Of a stretch of DNA of 33,623 nucleotides, positions 1-7,628 are shown in pieces (the first letter of the stretch is position 1; each line of letters opens with the position of its first letter). The position numbers were made by a program, and so were the translations under genes. The DNA is taken from positions 1-33,623 of the forward strand of contig NZ_FXTL01000024.1 in the NCBI RefSeq assembly GCF_900182665.1, written 5' to 3'. The notes under the pieces were generated by a model that saw nothing but the letters and a program-made list of their open reading frames with translations, made no database searches and was not told the DNA's origin. The stretch is from Propioniciclava tarda (GTDB taxonomy: Bacteria > Actinomycetota > Actinomycetes > Propionibacteriales > Propionibacteriaceae).

Positions 1-89
1 TGATCAGAGCTACTTGGACTTCAGATCATCCCCGGGAAGGTGCGCCCCTTCACGTCACCCCGCCGAGGACCATCCACAGGTTCTGATCA

Positions 90-230
90 TTGCTCGGGGA
101 GTGGGTCGCGCTGCTTCAAGAGTTGGCGACTCGTCTCGCCAACGGCCAGTTCTATAACCGCGATTTACCGGCTATCGACGAGCCGCTCGCTCAGGTGGTC
201 GACCGCTACGTTCGACGGCGTCGAACCTAG
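90..230 (+). pseudogene. C-terminal remnant of an unidentified protein
   Basis: A short open frame ends at the TAG at 228-230 and reads like real protein: ...LLQELATRLANGQF, then a DLPAIDEPLAQ stretch and a basic tail DRYVRRRRT. The same frame is closed by TGA at 84-86. The preceding bases show coding-like third-position GC in another frame, so this looks like a frameshifted or truncated end of a gene that begins outside the window. I cannot name the family. The rest of 1-323 shows no other convincing gene. Confidence 0.3.
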
Positions 231-323
231 CCGCCCTCTTGCGACTCTTGCCGGTCTGCTGAGGCGAGCGACAATTGCCCGGAACTGGCAAGGCCTTCCG
301 ACCTTCGAGGGACTGTGGCCTCC

Positions 324-340
324 GCCCGGTTGCTCCGGGC
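324..340 (-). terminator. Hairpin directly after the PIN-domain gene
   Basis: GCCCGG-TTGCT-CCGGGC is a perfect 6-bp stem with a 5-base loop. On the minus strand it lies immediately after the TAG of the PIN gene at 341-343. There is no U-run, so it is a terminator-like hairpin, not a classical intrinsic terminator. Confidence 0.4.
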
Positions 341-883
341 CTATCCCCTACTAATTCGTCCCGATTCGATTGCCCACTGCGCGAATCCGCCTGGCGGAAA
401 TGGGAGCCGATAGTCGGTCTGGAGGAGAGAATCAGCGACTGCCGACACTGTGTCGAGCGTGAGCAGTCCATCTGCAACGGCGTCACACAACAGTCCGAGG
501 GTTCTGCGGGCGCGGACCCCGTTGGCGGATCCGGCCTTGTGCCCGGCGTAGTCGTCAACCACAGCGACCAGCCCGTGTATCTCAGCGAGCGCCAGTACCC
601 CGCATTCTCCCGTGTTGCGGCCATCGTCGCCGACGAGTCGCCGAGCGTAGCGGCTGTAGGCTTCGATTTCGGCCTCGGACTTGATCGGCGCGACCTCGAT
701 CCAGCTGTGCGAGAGGATCTGAGAGAGCCATGGGTAGACCCCGCAGGCTCCCTGTATTTCCCTCTCGACGGTGTCAGGAATCACAACGACGTGGCCGGGT
801 GCGAGCATCTGCAGCACGCCGAGCCAGCCTGCCCTCGCGAAGTGGCTCAGTGGACCGGTGTCAACGACCCATCCCGCGGTCAT
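341..883 (-). CDS. PIN-domain protein, predicted RNase toxin
   Basis: This 180-residue protein has the PIN-fold acidic pattern: D8 in VVDTGPL, E40/E42 in DTVEREIQ, E93 in TGECGVLALAE and D110/D111 in VAVVDDYAG. PIN proteins of the VapC type cut RNA with a metal ion held by these acidic residues. The ATG overlaps the stop of the upstream XRE-ImmA/IrrE gene by 4 bases (880-883), so the two are co-transcribed and probably translationally coupled. The arrangement matches a class of predicted toxin-antitoxin modules in which an XRE-COG2856 protein serves as antitoxin to a PIN toxin. It is longer than typical VapC (about 130 aa). The toxin role and RNA target are inferred. A plain PIN nuclease with a regulatory partner is the alternative. 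Confidence 0.75.
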   Translation of the reverse strand: MTAGWVVDTGPLSHFARAGWLGVLQMLAPGHVVVIPDTVEREIQGACGVYPWLSQILSHSWIEVAPIKSEAEIEAYSRYARRLVGDDGRNTGECGVLALAEIHGLVAVVDDYAGHKAGSANGVRARRTLGLLCDAVADGLLTLDTVSAVADSLLQTDYRLPFPPGGFAQWAIESGRISRG

Positions 884-1986
884 TCCGTGAGCGCCCAGAG
901 CGAACCCTCATCCACCGTTGCTCGAGTGGGTAGATCGTCTTCGCTGAAGTTCTGCCGCAATAGCGACAGAGCGCGGGCGCTCGTGACATCGTCCGCACGG
1001 TAAGCGCGCAGAACTGCTCGCTCATACTCTGGGTGCAGCCAGGTCCCCTCAAGGTCGTGGGGGACGTAAAGGTCGTTCTCTACGATGTCGGATCGGTTGG
1101 TCCGTACTTGCCGCAACTCGGACGCGGTCGCACGGTCGACAAGACCGAGATCGTTGTGTAGTCGGCGCGCGAGAGTGGACATGTCGACCCGGAAGGTCGA
1201 CGCGAGCATGACCGCTGCCCGTCGAACGCCGTCGACGCTCAGTCGACTCCAGTGTTCACGTACCGCAGCCGCCGGGAGGAGGAACGCTCGTGCAAATCGG
1301 TCCATTCGGGCTTCGTGCTGATCCTCACTCGTTGGAGGGTCGACGCGGAAGTCCTCCACGTAGCCGTCATTGACTAGGTAGTGGCATAGCTCGTGTGCAA
1401 GCGCGAGGCGGCGGCGGCCGACGGCATTCGCAGAGTTGATCACGGCGATCCCCCAGGTGTCGCTGCTTGTGGATGCCGCGTCGGCTCCGCCACCGAGCGA
1501 TTCTGCGAAAGGTACGAGTCCAATCGCCCATGCCGCGGTGGTGAGCGCGTCGGCGGGAGCTTCGGGCCCGATTCCGCAGAGCTGGCGCGCCCTCCCCGCC
1601 AACGCTTCTGCATTGGCGGAGGAGTCTGGCCGCTCAAAGATCTCCGGACGGGCGGGCACCTGCAAGTGGCCCAGTTCAACCAAGAGTGCGACATCAGCCA
1701 GCGATTGCTCCAGCACGACGTCTATCTCCGAACTTACCCACTCGGGGGTTGTGGCCCCGCGATGCTGGGGGATGCCGGCCAGTCGCGGCAAAACGAACCA
1801 TTCGAGCCGACGACCCAGTTCGCGCGCAATGCCGGCGAGTTCTAGTGCGTTCACCTTGCGCTGCCCGGACTCGATCTTGGCCAACACGCTGCGCTCCAGC
1901 CCCAGAGACTGTGCAAGTTGTGTCTGCGTGAGGCCCTTCTGCATCCGTGCCTCGATGATTCGGGTAGCAACCTCGCCCCATTCCAT
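880..1986 (-). CDS. XRE HTH - ImmA/IrrE metallopeptidase fusion, predicted antitoxin
   Basis: A 368-residue fusion. Residues about 5-60 form an XRE helix-turn-helix (GLTQTQLAQSLGLERSVLAKIESG). The C-terminal part is an ImmA/IrrE (COG2856) zinc-peptidase domain with HELCH at about 198-202 and a downstream acidic partner in DQHEARMDRFARAFLLP. I start at the ATG at 1984-1986 because a good extended -10 (TGCGATAAT) ends 7 bases upstream, which fits a leaderless message. The longer frame to 2049 adds 21 unlikely residues. It is followed by the overlapping PIN gene. By analogy, the HTH binds the promoter palindrome and the peptidase domain binds or processes a partner. Hexamer use and lower GC suggest recent acquisition. 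Confidence 0.8.
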   Translation of the reverse strand: MEWGEVATRIIEARMQKGLTQTQLAQSLGLERSVLAKIESGQRKVNALELAGIARELGRRLEWFVLPRLAGIPQHRGATTPEWVSSEIDVVLEQSLADVALLVELGHLQVPARPEIFERPDSSANAEALAGRARQLCGIGPEAPADALTTAAWAIGLVPFAESLGGGADAASTSSDTWGIAVINSANAVGRRRLALAHELCHYLVNDGYVEDFRVDPPTSEDQHEARMDRFARAFLLPAAAVREHWSRLSVDGVRRAAVMLASTFRVDMSTLARRLHNDLGLVDRATASELRQVRTNRSDIVENDLYVPHDLEGTWLHPEYERAVLRAYRADDVTSARALSLLRQNFSEDDLPTRATVDEGSLWALTE

Positions 1987-1987
1987 G

Positions 1988-2004
1988 TGTGCGATTATCG
2001 CACA
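1988..2004 (-). promoter_or_regulatory. Palindromic operator over a leaderless promoter
   Basis: TGTGCGAT-T-ATCGCACA is a perfect 17-base palindrome (8-base arms) starting 2 bases upstream of the XRE gene ATG. On the minus strand it contains the extended -10 TGCGATAAT, seven bases from the start codon. It is therefore ideally placed for autorepression by the XRE protein. The binding protein is inferred. No good -35 is seen, as is common with extended -10 promoters. Confidence 0.6.
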
Positions 2005-2213
2005 TGCATGCAAGGCCATGGTGTCTAGTCTTGAGAACGCCGATGACACGGATCTTTAGCGACTTGCCTTCGCCCAGCCCTTCAAGGCCTGCTTGGCGCC
2101 TCAGAAGCGGGGCTGTCGTGAGGTAGGTGCTCAACTCAAATCCTGCGCGTAACGGTCAGAAGTGGGCGGACGTGTGCTCACGTTAGGGCACGGTAAGGGC
2201 ACGAAACCAAGAG

Positions 2214-2254
2214 AGCCGCTCCGACGTAGGTCATTCGACCTAGCCAGAGCGGCT
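2214..2254 (-). terminator. Bipartite hairpin downstream of tRNA-Pro
   Basis: AGCCGCTC (2214-2221) pairs with GAGCGGCT (2247-2254). Inside it a second stem, TAGGTC/GACCTA, closes a 4-base loop. It begins 10 bases after the tRNA-Pro 3' end on the minus strand and is followed by CTCTTGGTTT, so it probably ends that transcript. The stretch between here and the XRE gene (about 2,005-2,213) shows no gene. Confidence 0.5.
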
Positions 2255-2263
2255 TCCCGCAGG

Positions 2264-2337
<74 letters not shown>

Positions 2338-2365
2338 ATGCCCCGGTTCCCCAGGAGCCTGAAGG

Positions 2366-2371
2366 AGTCTA
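2366..2371 (-). promoter_or_regulatory. Candidate -10 box for tRNA-Pro
   Basis: TAGACT on the minus strand lies about 28 bases upstream of the tRNA 5' end, giving a short 5' leader. No convincing -35 is visible. Confidence 0.35.
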
Positions 2372-2392
2372 GCCCAATCGGCGGGGCTGCAC

Positions 2393-3295
2393 CTATTCGG
2401 GACGCGGCGTGAGAGTGAGTAGCGAGACCTCGGGCGGGCAGGCGAAACGGAAGGGCGCGAACGGCGACATCCCGACGCCCCCCGACACGTGGACCCAGCA
2501 GGAGTGCCCGTCCGCTGTCTCGTGTCGGAACAGCCCCTTCGCCTGCGCGGGAGGAAGGTCGCAGTTCGACGTCAGCGCCCCGTACCCGGGTACGCACACC
2601 TGACCGCCGTGCGTGTGTCCGGCGAACACCAGTCGGACGCCGTCGCGCGCCATCGCGTCCAGGACCCGGCTGTAGGGCGAGTGCGTGACGCCGAGTGGGA
2701 CGGTGCCAGCGGCGGGCGGTCCGGCCACCTGCGCGTACTTGTCGCGCGACTCGTGGGCGTCGCCGGTGCCGCGCAGTTCGATCGTCTGTCCGCGGACGTC
2801 GACTGTTCCACGAGCGTTGTTGAGGTCGAGCCAGCCGCCGGACGCCAGCGCCTCGCGCACCTCGTCCGGACGCATGACCGCCGCCTCGCCCGCTTCCTTC
2901 GCGGACGTCTTCCACACATAGCTGATCGGGTTGCGGAATCGAGGGCCCTGGAAGTCGTTCGAGCCGAAGACGAAGCCGCCGGGCGTCCGGAGCAGTGGCT
3001 CGAGGGCATCGCCGAAGGCGCCCACGGCGTCCGGTGACGAGAGGTTGTCGCCGGTGCTGATGACCAGGTCCGGACGCAGGCCGGCAAGGGACGCCACGAA
3101 TGCGAGGCGACGGCGCTGCCAGGGCAGCAGGTGGACGTCCGAGAAGTGCAGGACGCGCAGGGGCTCGCTGCCGGGCTCGAGCACGGGTACGTCGTAGCGG
3201 CGCACTCGGTACGCGGCCGACTCCACGAAGGTGCCGTACGCAACGCACGCAGCGCCCACCGCGAGGGTGAGCGCTGCGGCTGAGACGATGCGCAA
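2393..3295 (-). CDS. Membrane-anchored metallophosphoesterase (YkuE/Rv3683-like)
   Basis: A 300-residue calcineurin-like phosphoesterase. An N-terminal hydrophobic segment (about 3-25) should anchor it with the catalytic domain outside the membrane. The two-metal site motifs are all present: FSDVH (D53, H55), TGDN (D83, N84), GSND (113-114, the GNHE equivalent), H205 in THSP and GHTHGGQ (226-232). It starts 2 bases after the stop of the PBP gene, so they form an operon. The same whiB4-ponA2-phosphoesterase grouping occurs in mycobacteria (from memory Rv3681c-Rv3683). The substrate is unknown; YkuE-type relatives act at the cell envelope. It ends 55 bases before tRNA-Pro. Confidence 0.85.
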   Translation of the reverse strand: MRIVSAAALTLAVGAACVAYGTFVESAAYRVRRYDVPVLEPGSEPLRVLHFSDVHLLPWQRRRLAFVASLAGLRPDLVISTGDNLSSPDAVGAFGDALEPLLRTPGGFVFGSNDFQGPRFRNPISYVWKTSAKEAGEAAVMRPDEVREALASGGWLDLNNARGTVDVRGQTIELRGTGDAHESRDKYAQVAGPPAAGTVPLGVTHSPYSRVLDAMARDGVRLVFAGHTHGGQVCVPGYGALTSNCDLPPAQAKGLFRHETADGHSCWVHVSGGVGMSPFAPFRFACPPEVSLLTLTPRPE

Positions 3296-3297
3296 GG

Positions 3298-5697
3298 CTA
3301 CGGGTTCCCGGGTGCCGCCGGCGGGGCGGGGGCGGCAGGAGCAGCCGGAGCCGCGGGCGCAACCGTGACCGGCGGCGGGGGCGGACGGAGCCGCTCGAAG
3401 TAACTGGTCATGCTGCCGATCGACGCGTTGGTGCGCGCGTTCCGATACGGGGAGTCCTTGGGCCGAACGAACTCCGTCTTGGGCAGCAGCGGCAACACCT
3501 TCAGCATCGTCGGACGCCAGATCGAGCCGCCCGCCTCGGGGCCGGATCCGCCAGACAGCGTGTAACCCGTCTTGCTGTTCACCGTGTAGTAGTCGGTGGA
3601 ACCACCACCGCTGGAGATCACGATGTGGGCCCCGTGCACCCGCAGGCCCGCCAACTGCGGAAGCACCTGCCCGGAGCGGATGTTCTTGATGGCCTCGGGA
3701 TGTTTGGGGTCGGACGTGATGATCGCCGAGCCGGCGATGTCGGGCGTGAAGCCGTTGGTGAGGATCGTCGGCGCGTCCGTCTGGGTGCCGGTCTTTCCCG
3801 ACACCAGATAGCCCGAGATCATCGCCTTGCGCGCGGTGCCGTCGCCCGAGAACGGGCCATGCAAGATGTCCGCGACACGGTCTGCCACATCCTGCGGAAT
3901 GGCCTGCTGGCAGTTGGCGCTGGGCACCGCGTACTGGCGGTTCTTGTTGTCGGTGATGCTCTTGAGGATGATCGGATCGCAGCGCATGCCGCGGGCCGCC
4001 AGGGTCGCGTAGGACGACGCCAGCGACAGCGGGGTGACGGCCGTGTTGCCGAGGGTGAAGGTGGGCTTCTCGCCGTCGACGAACTCGCCCGCGTTGACCT
4101 GGTTGATCAGCTTGCCGTTGGGCAGGATGCCGGTCTGCAGGTTCGCGCCGTCGGCGCGCTTCAGGCCGAGGGCTTCGGCCGCCTTCACGACGTTGCAGAC
4201 GCCGACCTGCTTCTCGAGCTGGGTGAAGTACGTGTTGGACGAGAACGTGGCGCCCGCGTACATATTCAGGTCGCCCGCCAGGCCGGAGCCGACGACCTCC
4301 CAGCCGCCCTTCTTGTCGTACACGGTGGCGGTCGTGTTGCGGTTGCCCGCGCAGCCGCCGAAGTTGGTGCCGTTCTTGAAGAAGACGGTCTTGCCGGCCT
4401 TGATGTAGTCGTCGATCGGGTCCACTCCGGCGAGCACGGCCGCGGTGAGGGTGAACGCCTTGAACGTTGAGCCGCCCTCGCGACCGCCCTTACCGTTGAG
4501 TTCGTTGGAGGCGTTGTAGTTGAGGTACGTCTGGCCCTTGGCCGTGTCCGTGCCGATCTCGTACTTGCTCTGCGCCATGGCCAGGATCAGACCCGTGCCC
4601 GGCTGGATCAGGTTCATCATGCCGTCCACCGGATCGGTGGGGGCGATGAAGTTCGACACGGACTCCTGGGCGGCGTCCTGGAAGCGCGGATCGATCTGGG
4701 TCTGGATGATCAAGCCGGCCTGGTTCAGCGTGTTGTACCTGGACGCCTTGGAGTCGCCGAGGCTCGGGGTCTGCTTCACCAGCACCTGTTCGACGTAGTC
4801 ACATAGGTGTGGGTAGCGGCTCGCCGCGCAGCCGCGCGCGGGGTTGGCGACGACCTTCGTCTTATCGAACTGGTAAGTCTTCGCCGCGGCGGCGTCCGCT
4901 GGGGTGATGACCTTTAGTTCGGTGAGCCGGTCCAAAACGTTGCGCATGCGCTCGGTGGCGGCGGCGACGTTCGTGATCGGGTTGGTGGTGACGGGGTTGC
5001 GCACGATGCCCGCGAGCATCGCTGCCTGGGGCAGGGTCAGGTCCTTGGCGGCGACGCCGAAGTAGTGCTGCGCGGCGGCCTCGACGCCGTAGGACTTGTC
5101 GCCGAAGAAGGCGATGTTGAGGTAGCGCTCGAGGATCTGGTCCTTGGTGAGCTGCTTCTCGAGCGCGATCGCGTAGCGAAGCTCGAGGATCTTGCGGGTG
5201 ACCGTGCGGCTGTTGGCTGCCTCGATGGCGGCGGTGTCGTTGCGCGCCGCGGCGTCGTACAGGAGGGCCAACTTCACGTACTGCATCGTCAGCGTCGATC
5301 CGCCCTGCATGTTGCCGCTGCCACTGCGGACCAGGGCGCGCAGCGTCGCGCGCAGGTCGAGCGCACCGTGCTCGTAGAACCGGTCGTCCTCGATGCCGAC
5401 TTGGGCCTGCCGCATGATCGGAGCGATCTGGTCGATCGTCACGTTCTTGCGGTTCTGATCGAAGAAGGTGGTGAGCAGCGAGCCGTCAGCCATCAGCACC
5501 TTCGAGCCTTCGGATGGCGGGGCCACCTTGAGCTCTTCCGGCAGTGAGTTCAGGGCGCTCGCAAAAGCCTTGCCGCTTTCGGCGACGAGTCCCGCCGTCG
5601 GCACGAACAGCCCCGCTGCGAGGACGCCGCCCAAGACGCTGACCAGCAGAAACATCATGGCTGAGTACAGGCGTCGTCCGGAGTTGGGCACACGCAT
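3298..5697 (-). CDS. ponA2: Bifunctional class A penicillin-binding protein, PonA2-type
   Basis: This protein polymerises and cross-links peptidoglycan. From the ATG at 5695-5697 it is 799 residues, and AGGA sits just upstream. It has one N-terminal membrane segment (about 12-35), then a GT51 transglycosylase with EDDRFYEHG (103-111) and GGSTLTMQ (132-139). The transpeptidase has STFK (nucleophile S410), SSN (486-488) and KTGT (635-638). A longer frame reaches 5784 but adds an unlikely polar leader. It is divergent from the whiB4-like gene and followed by the phosphoesterase. The C-terminus is a Pro/Ala-rich tail with no PASTA domain, unlike mycobacterial PonA2. The catalytic assignment is firm; the PonA2 subtype rests on context. 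Confidence 0.9.
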   Translation of the reverse strand: MRVPNSGRRLYSAMMFLLVSVLGGVLAAGLFVPTAGLVAESGKAFASALNSLPEELKVAPPSEGSKVLMADGSLLTTFFDQNRKNVTIDQIAPIMRQAQVGIEDDRFYEHGALDLRATLRALVRSGSGNMQGGSTLTMQYVKLALLYDAAARNDTAAIEAANSRTVTRKILELRYAIALEKQLTKDQILERYLNIAFFGDKSYGVEAAAQHYFGVAAKDLTLPQAAMLAGIVRNPVTTNPITNVAAATERMRNVLDRLTELKVITPADAAAAKTYQFDKTKVVANPARGCAASRYPHLCDYVEQVLVKQTPSLGDSKASRYNTLNQAGLIIQTQIDPRFQDAAQESVSNFIAPTDPVDGMMNLIQPGTGLILAMAQSKYEIGTDTAKGQTYLNYNASNELNGKGGREGGSTFKAFTLTAAVLAGVDPIDDYIKAGKTVFFKNGTNFGGCAGNRNTTATVYDKKGGWEVVGSGLAGDLNMYAGATFSSNTYFTQLEKQVGVCNVVKAAEALGLKRADGANLQTGILPNGKLINQVNAGEFVDGEKPTFTLGNTAVTPLSLASSYATLAARGMRCDPIILKSITDNKNRQYAVPSANCQQAIPQDVADRVADILHGPFSGDGTARKAMISGYLVSGKTGTQTDAPTILTNGFTPDIAGSAIITSDPKHPEAIKNIRSGQVLPQLAGLRVHGAHIVISSGGGSTDYYTVNSKTGYTLSGGSGPEAGGSIWRPTMLKVLPLLPKTEFVRPKDSPYRNARTNASIGSMTSYFERLRPPPPPVTVAPAAPAAPAAPAPPAAPGNP

Positions 5698-5828
5698 GCG
5701 TCCTAGGGTACGGGGTCTTGGGCCCTGACCCGACCCCGAGAACCTGTGAAGGTGCTCAACGTCCTCTAAGGGGTAGTCGCGCACATTGTCCTGGCGGCCA
5801 CACAGGCTTGTCAGGTCAGTGCGTGGCA

Positions 5829-5845
5829 GTTACCCTTTCGTTACG
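5829..5845. promoter_or_regulatory. GTTAC direct repeat resembling an MtrA box
   Basis: GTTACC-CTTTC-GTTACG lies in the divergent gap between the PBP and whiB4-like genes. It matches the GTNAC-N6-GTNAC arrangement described for the actinobacterial response regulator MtrA, which controls cell-wall genes. The match is read by eye; regulator and direction are inferred. Confidence 0.35.
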
Positions 5846-5897
5846 TTCCAGGGAGCACGAGGTTCCCCTACGACCCCTTGTCAGAGAGGTCTTCCAC

Positions 5898-6167
5898 ATG
5901 GCGGTGAGCAGCACGGACGACTGGACCATGAAGGCCCGGTGTCGCGGCATGCAAGACCAGTTGTTTCCGGAAGGCGCCGATCAGAAGCGCGCCAGGGCGG
6001 TCTGCATGGGGTGCGCGGTCCGCTCAGAGTGCTTGGCGGAAGCCCTCGACAATCGCATCGAGTGGGGCGTGTGGGGCGGCATGACCGAACGCGAACGTCG
6101 TCAGTTGCTTCGCCAGCGCACAGACATTTCGTCCTGGAGTTCCGTCCTCTGCCACAAGCCGAGCTAG
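5898..6167 (+). CDS. whiB4: WhiB-family iron-sulfur transcription regulator, WhiB4-like
   Basis: This 89-residue protein has the four WhiB cysteines (C15, C36, C39, C45; pattern C-x20-C-x2-C-x5-C) that hold a 4Fe-4S cluster. The GVWGG turn (57-61) is followed by the basic helix TERERRQLLRQ that contacts sigma factor or DNA. The start is the ATG at 5898 with AGAGAGG upstream; an open frame extends further 5' without homology. WhiB4 in mycobacteria is a redox-sensing regulator next to ponA2, and the divergent PBP here supports that subtype. It is shorter than mycobacterial WhiB4. It has an extra cysteine (C85) near the end. Confidence 0.88.
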   Translation: MAVSSTDDWTMKARCRGMQDQLFPEGADQKRARAVCMGCAVRSECLAEALDNRIEWGVWGGMTERERRQLLRQRTDISSWSSVLCHKPS

Positions 6168-6179
6168 CCAGACTCCTCA

Positions 6180-6207
6180 ACGCCCCGTCCGTTCGGCCGG
6201 GGCGTTT
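6180..6207 (+). terminator. Intrinsic terminator of the whiB4-like gene
   Basis: ACGCCCCG (6180-6187) pairs with CGGGGCGT (6198-6205). An inner CCG-TT-CGG extends the stem, and TTTC follows. It begins 13 bases after the stop codon. Confidence 0.75.
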
Positions 6208-6311
6208 CGCATGTCCGCTTGATCGGACGCCGCAGCGTCCCGCCCGTCGACGCCTGAGCCCGGGACGGTGGCCGCAATAGAACTGTCGGCGACGCCCGAT
6301 AGGCTGGTGGC

Positions 6312-6479
6312 ATGACAACGTGGGAGTACGCGACGGTGCCCGTCCTGACGCATGCGACGAAGCAGATCCTGGATTCCTGGGGGGCGGATGGGTGGGAGCT
6401 GGTGCAGGTCGTGCCGGGGCCGAACCCGGAGAACCTCGTGGCGTACCTCAAGCGACCCAAGAACAAGGAGCAGAAGTGA
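6312..6479 (+). CDS. Small DUF4177-like protein
   Basis: This 55-residue gene starts at the ATG at 6312 and reads MTTWEYATVPVLTHATKQIL..., with WGADGWELVQVVP and a basic end (KRPKNKEQK). The WEY...GADGWELV pattern is that of the DUF4177 family of unknown function, and mycobacteria have a small gene at this place (Rv3678A, from memory). Its TGA overlaps the GTG of the RidA gene by 4 bases (6476-6479), so it is the first gene of the RidA-nth-thioredoxin-NUDIX operon. Function unknown. Confidence 0.8.
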   Translation: MTTWEYATVPVLTHATKQILDSWGADGWELVQVVPGPNPENLVAYLKRPKNKEQK

Positions 6480-6940
6480 CTGATCAGTTGGCCTCCGAGC
6501 GCCTCGCCGCGCTCGGCCTCGAACTGCCCGCCGTCGCCAAGCCGCTGGCGGCCTACGTGCCCGCCCTCGCGGTCGGCAACCAGGTCTGGACGTCCGGCCA
6601 GCTGCCGGTGCGAGAAGGCAAGCTCATCGCGTCCGGCAAGCTCGGCGGCGAGGTGACGCCCGAGCAGGGCGTCGCGTGCGCCCAGCAGTGTGCGTTGAAC
6701 GCGATCGCGGCCGCAGCGTCCATCGCCGGCGGCATCGACAAGATCAAGCGGATCGTGAAGCTCGTCGTGTTCGTCGCGAGTGACCCGTCCTTCACCGCCC
6801 AGCCCGCCGTCGCCAACGGCGCCAGCGAGCTGATGGGTGCGGTCTTCGGCGAGGCCGGTGCGCACGTCCGGTCGGCGTTCGGCGTGGCCGTCCTGCCCCT
6901 GGACGCCCCGGTCGAGTTGGAACTGATCGTCGAGGTCTGA
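6476..6940 (+). CDS. RidA/YjgF-family protein
   Basis: Rid proteins hydrolyse reactive enamine/imine intermediates or act as related trimeric small-molecule enzymes. This 154-residue protein has the family layout: VWTSGQLPV near the start, [15 protein letters not shown] in the middle, [13 protein letters not shown], and a C-terminal [18 protein letters not shown] segment where the substrate-binding arginine of the family is expected. GTG at 6476 is chosen because it gives the GTGA overlap with the preceding gene; the open frame further upstream is not conserved. It is somewhat longer than RidA proper and resembles the Rv3678c-type subgroup. The substrate cannot be predicted. Confidence 0.82.
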   Translation: MTDQLASERLAALGLELPAVAKPLAAYVPALAVGNQVWTSGQLPVREGKLIASGKLGGEVTPEQGVACAQQCALNAIAAAASIAGGIDKIKRIVKLVVFVASDPSFTAQPAVANGASELMGAVFGEAGAHVRSAFGVAVLPLDAPVELELIVEV

Positions 6941-6941
6941 G

Positions 6942-7628
6942 TTGGAGTCGAGGCTGGCGCTCGTCCGGCGTGCGCGCCGGATGGACGCCATCCTGGCCGA
7001 CACCTACCCGGACGCCCACTGCGAGCTCGACTTCTCGACGCCGCTGGAGCTGCTCGTCGCGACGATCCTGAGCGCCCAGTCGACCGATGCGGGCGTCAAC
7101 CGGGTCACGCCGGCGCTGTTCGCGCGCTATCCGGACGCCGCCGCCTACGCCGGTGCCGATCGGGCCGAGCTCGAAGAGCTGATCCACGCGACGGGGTTCT
7201 TCCGGGCCAAGGCCAACCATCTGCTCGGGCTCGGCGCCGCGCTGGTTGAGCGCTACGACGGCCAGGTGCCGACCAAGCTGAAAGACCTGGTCACGCTGCC
7301 GGGCGTCGGACGCAAGACGGCCAACGTCGTCCTCGGCGACGTTTTCGGCGTGCCAGGCATCACGACGGACACGCACTTCATGCGGCTGTCGAAGCGGTTC
7401 GGCTGGACGGCGTCCGATGCCCCCGAGATCGTCGAGGCCGAGGTCGGTGCACTGTTCCCCAAGAAGGACTGGGTGGGTCTGTCGCATCGGGTGATCTGGC
7501 ACGGACGCCGCCGCTGCCACGCGCGCAAGCCGGCCTGCGGGGCCTGCCCCGCGGCGCGACTGTGTCCGAGTTACGGCGAGGGTCCGGTCGATCCGATCGC
7601 TGCGGCGAAGCTCGTCAAGGGCACCTGA
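6942..7628 (+). CDS. nth: Endonuclease III (DNA glycosylase/AP lyase)
   Basis: Nth removes oxidised pyrimidines and cuts at the abasic site in base excision repair. The 228-residue protein contains the helix-hairpin-helix [10 protein letters not shown] (119-128) with catalytic K125, catalytic D143 in [11 protein letters not shown], and a complete 4Fe-4S loop (C192, C199, C202, C208; C-x6-C-x2-C-x5-C). TTG at 6942 is one base after the RidA stop. It is supported because [12 protein letters not shown] resembles the N-terminus of mycobacterial Nth; the alternative ATG is at 6981. The stop overlaps the next ATG by one base. Confidence 0.93.
   Translation: MESRLALVRRARRMDAILADTYPDAHCELDFSTPLELLVATILSAQSTDAGVNRVTPALFARYPDAAAYAGADRAELEELIHATGFFRAKANHLLGLGAALVERYDGQVPTKLKDLVTLPGVGRKTANVVLGDVFGVPGITTDTHFMRLSKRFGWTASDAPEIVEAEVGALFPKKDWVGLSHRVIWHGRRRCHARKPACGACPAARLCPSYGEGPVDPIAAAKLVKGT

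Noticed and set aside
40-354. 104-residue plus-strand frame at the left edge
   Set aside because: Ser/Arg/Pro-rich, no ribosome site, and it overlaps both the better-supported remnant frame and the PIN gene terminator.
2131-2150. att repeat of the tRNA-Pro T-arm (TCAAATCCTG near 2,135)
   Set aside because: The ten matching bases are in the opposite orientation to the tRNA, so they cannot be a direct att repeat from simple integration.
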